Assembly (NCBI GenBank): GCA_965651265.1
Contig: CBFGRV010000007.1
Span: 1-64,000, forward strand
Direction of reading: 5' to 3'
DNA: 64,000 nt
From: CBFGRV01 sp965651265
GTDB taxonomy: Bacteria; Bacteroidota; Rhodothermia; Rhodothermales; VXPQ01
The notes under the pieces are model-generated. The model was not told the origin of the DNA and ran no database searches. It saw only the letters and a list, made by a program, of their open reading frames with translations. Within the stretch, counting starts at the first letter, position 1. Each line of letters begins with the position of its first letter. The translations under genes were made by a program, and so were the position numbers. Positions 16,767 through 25,280 of this stretch are shown piece by piece.

Positions 16767-19640
16767 CTAGGGCAGTTCGAAGGTCAACCTGGCGATGGCG
16801 AGGCGGCCGAGCTGCGGCGCGCCTATGAACTCCCTGTGGACCTTGTCGAAAGCGTTGAGAACCGTTACGTCGAAGGTGAGGCCGGGCACATATGCATTCA
16901 GGTCGTACCCGAGTCCGAGATCCAGCAGCGTATACGAATCGACGTGGCCTTCGTAGGGCCCGGAGATGACATCGAATCCCTCGATATATCGGGCGGATGC
17001 GCTGGCGCGTACGCCCTGAGGTACGGAATAGCTGACGCCCGCTTTCACCTTGAGCTTCGGCGCATTCATGGCGAGCTGGAGGTTGCTATCCTCATCCTCG
17101 CCCAGCTCGTCGGCGTCGAAGAAGTTGTCATTCACCCACGACAAATTCGCGAAGATGTCGAGCCGATCGGTCGCAATGACCTGCGCAGAAAGGTCTACGC
17201 CGTAGTAAGAAACGTCTCCGTAGTTCCGGTAGGTGAGCAGGAGCTGGCCGGGGATGGCGTTCTCTATCGGCTGGACGATGCCAATCGGCGATCCGGTGAC
17301 CGGCAGTCCGGTCTGGAGTTCGGGTGTGGCCAGCTGCATGATGAGCGCGCCTACCAATTCTGGACTGAGGCCTCGCTGCTGGAGGAAGTCCACGAGGGCG
17401 GCATTCCCGGCCACACCGGCCACAATGGCCGGACCCATGTCGTCGATCACATCGGACGCCTCCGGCGCCAGGACAAATGGTGACTCCACTACGAGAGGCC
17501 CGATAAAGTCGCGCTTGGTGACGTAGTAGGCATCCACACCCAGGAGCACCTTCTCGCCAAGCAGGCCCTTGTACCCGACCTCGAACGTCTGGCTGACTGT
17601 CTGCCGCAAAGGCGCAATGTCCACCACGTCGTTCGTGAGCCGGTCGATCGAGAGGGTCGTCAGATTCAGATAGCCGAGCCCTGACGGGGTGAAACCGCTC
17701 ACATTCGTGCCGGCGGTCGGGCTCAGCATGGCAACGATCGCCGCGATGTCGTCATCCGGCAAGTTGATCCCTTGTTGCTGTAGCAGGGCCTGCAGCTGGG
17801 GCACCGGGATGCTTGCGAGTTGAGCGTAGATTTGATTGTAGACCACGTCCAGGGGCATGCCCGCGGGCCGTTCATTGCCGAAAATCTCCGGAATCAGGCT
17901 CGAAGCGATGAGATGTCCGTCCGGGTCGCGCTGGAAGGTGAATCCGTGTGCGGCTCCACGCGCTCGTATACTGAGCGGGCCGGCGCTCCCCGCGGCGATG
18001 TCGAGGAAAAGCGAGTTCGTACCCGGCGAGGAGAAGGCGCGGTTGTATGTGGCCCGGACGCTGTGTGTGTTGGTAGGCTTGTAGACCAGCGCCGCACGCG
18101 GCGAAAGCTGGATCTGTTCGACGACCGTGTTGTAGTCCGTGCGGAGGGCCGCCGTCGCATCGAGCTTCGGCGTGAGGTTCATCGTGCCCTGTACGTACGC
18201 GCCGACCTCATGCGTCTGGTCGTCGTCTTCGTTTCTACCGTTTATCGTTCGGTCCGTATCGGGCGACGTGAGCTCGTAATCGACCCCCATGATGAGCGCC
18301 AGGCGATCCTGCATCAGGTCGAGATTGTACTGGGCCTGCGCATTGAACAGGATCGAATTATCGACGACGTCTGCGACAGCCGTCTCGCGGTACACGAACG
18401 AGTTGCCGGCGTTGTTGGCGTTCACATAGGCTTGCGCGAAGAAGCGCCCTGCATCGAGGCGAAGCTGGCCATAGCTGTAGCCGAAACCATCGGATTGCAG
18501 TGTCCCGATTCCCGAAAGAAAGATGCTCTTCGATGAGGAGAATCCGCCGTTCGCCGTCAGCGTGACATCGGGCCGGAAGCGATAGGACAGGGTTCCATTG
18601 ATGTTGTACTTGTAGTTGCCGTAATCCAGCTCTCGCTGGACGACCCGCAGCTCGCCGTCGATCTCGCAGGTCACATCGACTACATCCTCGCCCTCGATGT
18701 CGGAGCGGAAGCTACAGAGCTGGACGGCATCGAGAGGGTCGTCGGGGTCGAAGTGCCACTCCTCACCTCGCGAGAAATTGCCGACGACCTTGTATCCGAG
18801 CTTGCCGTTCACGACACCGGCGTGGCGGGCCGAGGCTATGAGCATCTCGCGCGTGCCGCCGCCCACTGTGACGGAGGTCCCGGGATAGGTGAACGGGTCT
18901 TTCGACATGAAGTGGATGACGCCTGCATCGACGCCCGCGCCGTACAGCGCGGAGCCCGGTCCGCGCACGACCTCGACCCGCTCGAGGTCGATCTGGGTGA
19001 TGGGCATCATCTGATAGGCGTTTACGCCCAGGGATGCGATTGCGCCCTGCCGGTAATCCGTCAGCACATAGGCCGCGCCCGAGAAGGCATTGTTGAAGCC
19101 GCGCAGCACGATTTCGTAGCGATCGATACCCGTCTGCGCCATGTCGACCCCCATCGTATTTCGAAGCACGGCGGCGGACGACGGCAGAGGATTCATCTGG
19201 ATCTCGTCGGCATCCAACACGGAAATGGATGCGGGCGCATCCAGCGCCTTCTCTGCCTGCCGTGAAGCGGTAACGATGACGGGGTTGAGTTCGACTCCCG
19301 TTGGGCGGAGCGCGGCATCAACGACTTCGGAGGCTCCGGCCGCCAGGGTGATGGGAAGTCGGAATTCGGCATATCCGAGAAATTGGAAGGCGAGAACATA
19401 AGCGCTCGGCTCGATTCCGGTGATCTCGTATCGGCCGTTCGCGTCCGTCGCCGCCCCGCCCACCATCGACACACCATCCGATTCATAGAGCACGACGTTT
19501 GCGCCGATGAGCGGAAGGCCATCCTCCGCATCCGTAACGGTGCCGGTCACGCTCGCCGACTGCGCCCGAGCCAGCGACGCGGTGAGTACGGCAAGTGCGG
19601 CAAAAAAGACAAAAACGGTCAGCCAGGACGTTCGATACAT
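16767..19640 (-). CDS. TonB-dependent outer-membrane receptor
   Basis: 957 residues from ATG 19640 (MYRTSWLTVFVFFAALAVLT signal peptide ending ARA-QS); an in-frame ATG at 19667 is possible. Residues ~28-110 are a carboxypeptidase-regulatory-like domain (VTGTVTDAEDGLPLIGANVV, NGRYEITGIEPSAYVL). Then comes a plug (IVTASRQAEKALDAPASISV, LERVEVVRGPGSALYGAG) and a 22-strand-type barrel ending in a C-terminal aromatic/hydrophobic strand. TonB-energised uptake of an unknown substrate, perhaps a siderophore, vitamin or glycan; nothing in the neighbours decides. It lies 167 bases downstream of purB. Two insertions rich in Pro/Leu (~residue 600-720) are unusual in length. Confidence 0.92.
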   Translation of the reverse strand: MYRTSWLTVFVFFAALAVLTASLARAQSASVTGTVTDAEDGLPLIGANVVLYESDGVSMVGGAATDANGRYEITGIEPSAYVLAFQFLGYAEFRLPITLAAGASEVVDAALRPTGVELNPVIVTASRQAEKALDAPASISVLDADEIQMNPLPSSAAVLRNTMGVDMAQTGIDRYEIVLRGFNNAFSGAAYVLTDYRQGAIASLGVNAYQMMPITQIDLERVEVVRGPGSALYGAGVDAGVIHFMSKDPFTYPGTSVTVGGGTREMLIASARHAGVVNGKLGYKVVGNFSRGEEWHFDPDDPLDAVQLCSFRSDIEGEDVVDVTCEIDGELRVVQRELDYGNYKYNINGTLSYRFRPDVTLTANGGFSSSKSIFLSGIGTLQSDGFGYSYGQLRLDAGRFFAQAYVNANNAGNSFVYRETAVADVVDNSILFNAQAQYNLDLMQDRLALIMGVDYELTSPDTDRTINGRNEDDDQTHEVGAYVQGTMNLTPKLDATAALRTDYNTVVEQIQLSPRAALVYKPTNTHSVRATYNRAFSSPGTNSLFLDIAAGSAGPLSIRARGAAHGFTFQRDPDGHLIASSLIPEIFGNERPAGMPLDVVYNQIYAQLASIPVPQLQALLQQQGINLPDDDIAAIVAMLSPTAGTNVSGFTPSGLGYLNLTTLSIDRLTNDVVDIAPLRQTVSQTFEVGYKGLLGEKVLLGVDAYYVTKRDFIGPLVVESPFVLAPEASDVIDDMGPAIVAGVAGNAALVDFLQQRGLSPELVGALIMQLATPELQTGLPVTGSPIGIVQPIENAIPGQLLLTYRNYGDVSYYGVDLSAQVIATDRLDIFANLSWVNDNFFDADELGEDEDSNLQLAMNAPKLKVKAGVSYSVPQGVRASASARYIEGFDVISGPYEGHVDSYTLLDLGLGYDLNAYVPGLTFDVTVLNAFDKVHREFIGAPQLGRLAIARLTFELP

Positions 19641-19807
19641 AGCGGAAGCAGCCGGCTTTAGCTTCAACGGACGATTGGTCAGCGCGGCACAACGCCGCCC
19701 TCGCCGAATATACGCAATTCAATGCCCGGAAAGCCCTTCCGAAATTCGTGCGTCCGTGGCGATTCGCGAGCCGGTCGGGGACTCGGGCCGACACCCCGAT
19801 GCACCGC

Positions 19808-21100
19808 TCAAATTCCCACGCGATCGAAGATCTGATCGACGCGTCGCAGGTGATACTCCGGATCGAAAACATCCTGAATCTCCTCGCGACTCAGGCGATC
19901 CGCGATCTCGCTGCTCTCGAGCACGATCTCCTCGAAGGACCGTCCCTCTTCCCAGGCTCGCATGGCCAGCGGTTGGACCAGATCGTACGCCTCTTCGCGG
20001 CTCAGTCCGGTATCGATGAGCCGAAGCAGAAGCCGCTGGCTGTTGTACAGCCCGAACGTGCGCTCCATGTTGCGCCGCATATTCTCCGGATAGACTACGA
20101 GGCTATCGATGATGCTCGCCAATCGATGGAGCGCGTAATGCAGAATCGTGGTAGCATCGGGGATGATGACGCGCTCGACCGATGAGTGCGAAATGTCGCG
20201 CTCGTGCCAGAGTGCCACATTCTCGTAGGCTGAAACCATGAATCCGCGGAGCAGGCGGGCGCAGCCCGTGATGTTCTCGGAGCCTACAGGATTGCGCTTG
20301 TGCGGCATGGCGGACGAGCCCTTCTGTCCCTTTCCGAACGACTCTTCCACCTCGCGTACTTCGCTCTTCTGCAGCGCGCGAATCTCGGTGGCGATCTTCT
20401 CGAGCGACGCACCGATCAGGGCGAGAACTCCCATGTAGTGCGCGTGCCGATCACGCTGTAGAACCTGCGTCGAGATGGGCGCCGGGACCAGGCCCAGACG
20501 CTCGCAGGTAATGCGTTCGACATCCGGCGGGATGTGTGCGAAGGTCCCAACGGCTCCCGAAAGCTTCCCGACGCGCATCTGCTCGGCGGCATCCAGGAAG
20601 CGCTCGCGATTCCGATCCATCTCCGCGTAGTAGAGCGCCATCTTCAAGCCGAAGGTCGTAGGCTCGGCGTGTACGCCGTGCGTGCGGCCCATCATGAGCG
20701 TGTACCGGTGTTCGCGCGCCTTCGTGCGCAACACCTCGCGCAGCCGATCGATCCCCTCCAGCAGCAGCCCGTTCGCTCGCTTCAGGCGCACCATCAGTGC
20801 GGTATCGACCACATCCGACGAGGTCAGACCGTAGTGGACCCACTTCTTCTCCTCCCCCAGGGATTCGCTTACGGCGCGCGTAAAGGCAACGACATCATGC
20901 CGGGTGGATTCTTCGATTTCGTGGATGCGGTCCACGTCGAAGGCGGCCTTCTTGTGAAGAAGCTCGACATCCTCTTTTGGGATCACTCCGAGCTCCGCCC
21001 AGGCAGCGCAGGCAGCCAGCTCTACATCCAACCAGGACTGATACTGGCTTTCCTCGCTCCAGAGGGCCGCCATCTCCGGCCTGGTGTAGCGATCAATCAT
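19808..21100 (-). CDS. purB: Adenylosuccinate lyase
   Basis: 430 residues, the compact bacterial length. It catalyses two steps of purine synthesis: release of fumarate from SAICAR and from adenylosuccinate. The superfamily signature GSSAMPHKRNPVGSENI is at 261-277 with the catalytic flexible-loop serines. TRTHGVHAEPTTFG near H141 and TSSDVVDTA near residue 93 complete the active site. It starts 22 bases after the sigma-factor gene ends, so the two are probably co-transcribed. Confidence 0.97.
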   Translation of the reverse strand: MIDRYTRPEMAALWSEESQYQSWLDVELAACAAWAELGVIPKEDVELLHKKAAFDVDRIHEIEESTRHDVVAFTRAVSESLGEEKKWVHYGLTSSDVVDTALMVRLKRANGLLLEGIDRLREVLRTKAREHRYTLMMGRTHGVHAEPTTFGLKMALYYAEMDRNRERFLDAAEQMRVGKLSGAVGTFAHIPPDVERITCERLGLVPAPISTQVLQRDRHAHYMGVLALIGASLEKIATEIRALQKSEVREVEESFGKGQKGSSAMPHKRNPVGSENITGCARLLRGFMVSAYENVALWHERDISHSSVERVIIPDATTILHYALHRLASIIDSLVVYPENMRRNMERTFGLYNSQRLLLRLIDTGLSREEAYDLVQPLAMRAWEEGRSFEEIVLESSEIADRLSREEIQDVFDPEYHLRRVDQIFDRVGI

Positions 21101-21122
21101 GTTTCAGATGGGGCTTTCATGC

Positions 21123-21734
21123 TCAGAACGTTCCCCGCTTTTCGCGCAAATACTTGTTGAGCAGCTCGCGTGCACGAAAGATGTGGGCCTTGACGGTGCC
21201 GAGTGGCAAATTGAGCTCCCGCGCGATTTCGTCGTAAGACTTCTCCTGTTGATGCCGCAGCACGATCACACGGTAGTACTTTGGCGGCAACGCGTCGATG
21301 GCCTCCTGGATGAGCGTCTTTCGCTGATCCTCGAGTATGTGCCGGTCGGGTCGATAGGTCGTGTCCGGCAGCTCCATCTCCATCTCCCCTTCCTTCGTCT
21401 GGATGGGTTTGTCGATGGACTGCGTCCGCAGCTTCTTCTTTCGGAGGAAATCGATCGAGTGGTTCGTGGCGATCTTGTAGAGCCATGTCGAGAAGGCATA
21501 CTGCGTGGAATAGGAGTCGAGCGCGGCAAAAGCCTTGATGAACGATTCCTGCACGAGGTCGTCGACCTCGCTCTTGTCGCGGACGATCTTGCGGACGTGA
21601 TGATAGAGTGCGTTCTGATACTTCTCGACGAGGAGAGCATACGCGGACTCGTCACCCTCGAGTGCACGGGTGATCCAGAGCTTGTCCTGCTCAGCGGACT
21701 CTGACGGGGGTTGAGCCGACTTGCGATCCGTCAT
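21123..21734 (-). CDS. ECF-type RNA polymerase sigma factor
   Basis: 203 residues from ATG 21734; an in-frame GTG at 21746 is an alternative. Region 2 is clear (DKSEVDDLVQESFIKAFAAL then FSTWLYKIATNHSIDFLRKK), and region 4 contains the helix-turn-helix SYDEIARELNLPLGTVKAHI FRAREL. The linker is acidic and longer than usual. No adjacent anti-sigma factor is seen, so its control is unknown. Divergent from yebC, sharing the 21747-21896 intergenic region. Confidence 0.93.
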   Translation of the reverse strand: MTDRKSAQPPSESAEQDKLWITRALEGDESAYALLVEKYQNALYHHVRKIVRDKSEVDDLVQESFIKAFAALDSYSTQYAFSTWLYKIATNHSIDFLRKKKLRTQSIDKPIQTKEGEMEMELPDTTYRPDRHILEDQRKTLIQEAIDALPPKYYRVIVLRHQQEKSYDEIARELNLPLGTVKAHIFRARELLNKYLREKRGTF

Positions 21735-21835
21735 GAAGGGCGGCACGGGTTGCGTAAACGCACGAAGATAGCCATTATGCTACCAATTTGGCGGCTGCAA
21801 AATACCCAACCCGGACCGAGTCGCAGAACCTCAAA

Positions 21836-21849
21836 ACCGCCGCGGCGGT
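21836..21849. repeat. 14-bp perfect GC palindrome between sigma factor and yebC
   Basis: ACCGCCGCGGCGGT reads the same on both strands and lies in the divergent intergenic region, 47 bases before the yebC start. It could be an operator or a chance GC-rich palindrome; a similar GCCGCGGCGG core recurs at 32571-32580. Confidence 0.35.
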
Positions 21850-21896
21850 AAGAAAACGGCCTTTCCCCTCATCGAACATTACAGTCACCTTTTCTT

Positions 21897-22643
21897 ATGG
21901 CTGGTCACAACAAGTGGTCTAAGATCAAGCGTCAGAAGGCCCAGGCCGATAGTCGCAAATCAAAGGTTTGGGCGCGTATCTCTCGAGAAATCACGGTTGC
22001 TGCTCGGGAGGGAGGCGGCGATCCGGAGATGAATGCCCGGCTTGCGCTCGCCGTCGAAAAGGCGAAAAGCGAGAACATGCCGAAGGACAACATCGAGCGA
22101 GCCATCAAGCGCGGGACCGGAGAGATCGAAGGCGAGGACTACGATGAGGTCACCTACGAAGGGTACGCGCCCGGCGGCATCGCCGTGTTCGTGGAGGCTC
22201 TCACCGACAATACGAATCGGACGGTTGCTGAGCTGAGGCATCTTTTCAGTAAGGCCGGTGGAAGCCTGGGCAAAACAGGCTCGGTCGGCTACCTATTCGA
22301 ACGCAAAGGCGTCATTGAGATTCCTTCGGGTAACGTTGACGAGTTGGAGCTGTTCGAGATCGTGGCGGATGCAGGCGCAGAGGACATGCAGCGGGACGAC
22401 GGAACCTTCATCGTGACCACGCCTGTCGAGCATTTCGAGGCTGTTCAGCAGGCGCTACATGACGCCGGGATCGACGTTGGAGATGCTATGCTCATGCGCT
22501 CACCATCGACGACGTTGACGCTTCCCCCGGATGAGGCCGACAGGGTCGTCCGCCTGATCGAACAGCTCGAGGACCTGCAGGATGTCCAGGCCGTGTACAC
22601 GACGCTCGAGGTAAACGGAGAGGCGTTTGCCGCCGTATCTTAG
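21897..22643 (+). CDS. YebC/PmpR (TACO1) family protein
   Basis: 248 residues, standard length. N-terminus MAGHNKWSKIKRQKAQADSR and the following ISREITVAAREGGGDPEMNA are diagnostic of the family, as are NMPKDNIERAIKRGTGE and YEGYAPGGIAVFVEALTDN. Family members have been described as DNA-binding regulators and, more recently, as translation factors helping ribosomes through proline stretches; the sequence does not decide. It lies 35 bases upstream of ruvC, a common bacterial pairing. Confidence 0.95.
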   Translation: MAGHNKWSKIKRQKAQADSRKSKVWARISREITVAAREGGGDPEMNARLALAVEKAKSENMPKDNIERAIKRGTGEIEGEDYDEVTYEGYAPGGIAVFVEALTDNTNRTVAELRHLFSKAGGSLGKTGSVGYLFERKGVIEIPSGNVDELELFEIVADAGAEDMQRDDGTFIVTTPVEHFEAVQQALHDAGIDVGDAMLMRSPSTTLTLPPDEADRVVRLIEQLEDLQDVQAVYTTLEVNGEAFAAVS

Positions 22644-22678
22644 CCTGCGCGACCAGGCACACTGATCTACTGACACAC

Positions 22679-23230
22679 ATGATCGTCCTCGGCATCGACC
22701 CCGGCTCGCGGTTCACCGGCTACGGCGTAGTGGAGGTCGACGGCTCCGGGGAGCGCATCATCGAGTTCGGCGTGCTGCGGCTCGATTCGAAGCCGAACCA
22801 TCAATTGCGCCTGAAGGAGGTTTACGATCGCATCACCGACGTGACGGCGCGACTCTGCCCCGATGAGTGTGCGATCGAGATGCCTGTTTACGGCCGCAAT
22901 CCGCAATCCATGCTCAAGCTCGGGCGCGCGCAGGCCGCGGCCATGATGGCCGTGCTGAATCGAAGCATCCCCGTGGCAGAGTACACGCCGAAGGAGGTCA
23001 AGAAGTCGGTTACCGGACGCGGCAACGCCACCAAGGAGCAGGTGTGGTACATGGTTCGCGCGATCCTGTCTCTCGATGCGGATGACCAGGAGATGCTGCT
23101 CGATGCCTCTGACGCGCTGGCCGTCGGCATCTGCCACGCTCACCGATTGTCAAACGGTACATCCAGAAAGCGGCACCGAAGCTGGGAAGCCTTCCTCCGC
23201 GCCAATCGAGACCGCATCGTTGACGGATGA
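22679..23230 (+). CDS. ruvC: Holliday junction resolvase RuvC
   Basis: 183 residues. It cuts Holliday junctions symmetrically during recombination, working with RuvAB. RNase H fold with the four acidic catalytic residues D7 (GIDPGSR), E67 (CAIEMPVYG), D142 and D145 (LLDASDALAVGICHAH). The conserved TPKEVKKSVTGRGNATKEQV motif is at 103-122. The C-terminal ~25 residues after HAHRL are basic and variable. Follows yebC closely on the same strand. Confidence 0.96.
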   Translation: MIVLGIDPGSRFTGYGVVEVDGSGERIIEFGVLRLDSKPNHQLRLKEVYDRITDVTARLCPDECAIEMPVYGRNPQSMLKLGRAQAAAMMAVLNRSIPVAEYTPKEVKKSVTGRGNATKEQVWYMVRAILSLDADDQEMLLDASDALAVGICHAHRLSNGTSRKRHRSWEAFLRANRDRIVDG

Positions 23231-23309
23231 TGCCCGTCTGACGGACGCATGATGCCGTCTCGCGGGCGAAAACGGCCACCGAGGTGGTTGATCTCAGACC
23301 GAGAGCCGG

Positions 23310-23597
23310 CTAGTCGTAGTAATACCCCCTCTCTTCATCGCGCACGCGGACGACGCCGGCCACCTCGTCCGGATCGAGTGAATCCGCCATTTGATTGACG
23401 AGATGAGCAATCTGGCGGTCCTTGTTGGGGGCCTGATTCCACTCCGGATGCGCCTGCTCGATGATACTCACGAGGATTCGCAAGTACGGATAGCGCTCCT
23501 CTGCAGTCTCCAGCTTGGCGATGGCTTGCGCGAAAAGCTCCGCATTCCGGCCAACCTGGCGGTCGACCATCTTGGTCTCGAATTCAACCGAACTCAC
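23310..23597 (-). CDS. Small DUF4290-like protein
   Basis: 95 residues, acidic, no signal peptide or membrane helix. The segment VGRNAELFAQAIAKLETAEE, RYPYLRILVSIIEQAHPEWN resembles the core of DUF4290 proteins of Bacteroidota (YGRNVQ--V--A--IED-EER). The usual longer C-terminal part is missing, ending in VRVRDEERGYYYD. Convergent with ruvC. Function unknown; the family assignment is from memory of the motif and moderately sure. Confidence 0.65.
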   Translation of the reverse strand: MSSVEFETKMVDRQVGRNAELFAQAIAKLETAEERYPYLRILVSIIEQAHPEWNQAPNKDRQIAHLVNQMADSLDPDEVAGVVRVRDEERGYYYD

Positions 23598-23973
23598 GTC
23601 GTACTGACTCTATGCTGATGAAGAAGGGCTCGCGGTGCGAGGGCATCGAAGGGTATGACAAGGCCGTAATCTTATGACGGGGGCTTCAGGGTACGATACT
23701 GGTCTAAGGGTGAGAAATGGATACAGGCCTGCGCGATGAGAGGACGAGCGCGGCCCGCCAATATATATCGTCCGCACGTGCTAACACAAATTGCCCTCGT
23801 TCCGTACTTTTCGATGCTTCGGTGCGACTTCGGGTTGGGCTCGTCGAGTGCCTCGCTTCGCCGGCATCTGAACTCGAAATCCGCCACAGCGTTGGAATCG
23901 GCACATCAGGAGTAATGCAGTACACACCTTCGTGGGTAAGAAGTCCCTATCATATCGTCTGGAGTTGCTGCCC
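23598..23973. other. 376-base intergenic region with no convincing gene
   Basis: Divergent gap between the DUF4290-like gene and the small SH3-like gene. Open frames here have poor composition and no ribosome-binding site. It includes an AT tract (AATATATATCG at 23760-23770) that could belong to a promoter. No tRNA or hairpin-T terminator was recognised. Confidence 0.45.
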
Positions 23974-24204
23974 GTGATCCCGGCTTTTCACCGTCGGGCG
24001 CGTCAGAAGAAAGACTTTAGCCAGGGACAACTCGTCTACTACGGACCGCAGCCGGTCTTCTATGGAATCGGCGAAGTGAAGCGCGTGGTCGACGGGTACG
24101 TCGCGGTCGATTTTCGGGGCACCGGTCAGTTCGGCGTGCACGAAGACGTCTTCGAGAGGCAGTACCTCATTCCGATCCCGCAGAACAAGCTTTCCCTACT
24201 CTAG
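23974..24204 (+). CDS. Small conserved-looking SH3-like protein of unknown function
   Basis: 76 residues from GTG 23974, chosen because GGAG lies at 23961-23964, nine bases upstream; an in-frame GTG at 23932 would add 14 residues. The core GQLVYYGPQPVFYGIGEVKR then VVDGYVAVDFRGTGQFGVHE alternates hydrophobic and turn residues like a small beta-barrel. Codon use is like the neighbouring real genes. It ends 50 bases before the ABC-transporter ATPase and may be co-transcribed with it. Not assigned to a named family. Confidence 0.65.
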   Translation: MIPAFHRRARQKKDFSQGQLVYYGPQPVFYGIGEVKRVVDGYVAVDFRGTGQFGVHEDVFERQYLIPIPQNKLSLL

Positions 24205-24254
24205 AGGCCGCTGGCACGACGGCCATCGCACAACGGGCACAGCGCGAAGTCTTT

Positions 24255-25271
24255 ATGGGCCACCTGGTCGTCGAGAATGTCGTCAAGCGGTACGGCGCCG
24301 TCACGGCCGTCGATCACGTTTCCTTCGAGGCCAGGCCCGGCCGCATTCTGGGACTACTCGGCCCAAACGGTGCCGGCAAGACATCGACGATCCGTATGAT
24401 CGCCTACATCACGCAGCCTGATGAGGGGCGGATCACATATGACGGGCGGCCGGTGGGTCCGTGGAGCCAGGAACAGATGGGTTATCTACCCGAGGAGCGC
24501 GGCCTCTACAAGAAGCTCAAAGTCGGCGAGCAGCTGCTCTATCTCGCCGAGCTGAAAGGGGTGCCGGCACGGGAGGCGCGGCCTAAGCTGGAAGCGTGGC
24601 TCGAGCGATTCGAAGCGATTTCCTGGATGAATCGCAAAACACAAGAGCTCTCGAAAGGCATGCAGCAGAAGGTGCAGTTCATTGCCACGTTGCTGCACGA
24701 TCCGAGCCTGCTCATCCTGGATGAGCCCTTCGGAGGCCTCGATCCCATCAATGCGGAGCTGCTGCGCGACGTGATCTGGGAGCTCCGCGACGAGGGCCGC
24801 TGCATCCTGTTCGCCTCCCACCGCATGGAGCAGGTCGAGCAGCTTTGCGACGACATCTGCCTGATATCTGACGGGCGCATCATCCTGGAGGGACCCCTGC
24901 GCGACGTTAAGAGACGTTTCGGCAAGAATTCGCTGATCATTGAGTTTGAGGGAGACGCCCGATTCGCCGACCAGCTGGCCTCGCGAGATGCCGTCAAAAT
25001 CCTGTCGCGCTCGCACAACCGGGTCGAGCTCAAGCTTGCCGACGGCCTCGATTCGATGGAGGTTCTGAAATTCGCGATGGAGCACCTCGATGAGGTGTAT
25101 CGCTTCGAGCGCACGGAGCCTCCGCTGTCCGAGATCTTCGTTGAAACCGTGCGGGCGCAGAGTGGTGGGTCGCGCGCCTCAGTACCTCTGGACGGTGGAC
25201 AGGGAACGGGAGACCGGGGAGATGGCGTCCCCCGTTTCACGTCACCCGACGCCAGCCTGCCGGAGCGATAG
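24255..25271 (+). CDS. ABC exporter ATP-binding subunit (NatA type)
   Basis: 338 residues. Walker A GPNGAGKT (36-43), variant signature LSKGM (132-136), Walker B LLILDEP with E157, and an H-loop in FASHRMEQVEQL. The C-terminal ~80 residues after the nucleotide-binding domain match the extension of the NatA/YhaQ group. The last ~35 residues (SGGSRASVPLDGGQGTGDRG) are low-complexity and may be expendable. It pairs with the ABC-2 permease that starts nine bases downstream. Export substrate unknown; Na+ or toxic compounds are known for relatives. Confidence 0.92.
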   Translation: MGHLVVENVVKRYGAVTAVDHVSFEARPGRILGLLGPNGAGKTSTIRMIAYITQPDEGRITYDGRPVGPWSQEQMGYLPEERGLYKKLKVGEQLLYLAELKGVPAREARPKLEAWLERFEAISWMNRKTQELSKGMQQKVQFIATLLHDPSLLILDEPFGGLDPINAELLRDVIWELRDEGRCILFASHRMEQVEQLCDDICLISDGRIILEGPLRDVKRRFGKNSLIIEFEGDARFADQLASRDAVKILSRSHNRVELKLADGLDSMEVLKFAMEHLDEVYRFERTEPPLSEIFVETVRAQSGGSRASVPLDGGQGTGDRGDGVPRFTSPDASLPER

Positions 25272-25280
25272 CCGACAACT

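Noticed and set aside
23672..23925. Small minus-strand open frames in the 23.6-23.97 kb gap
   Set aside because: Poor codon composition, no ribosome-binding site and no recognisable motif.
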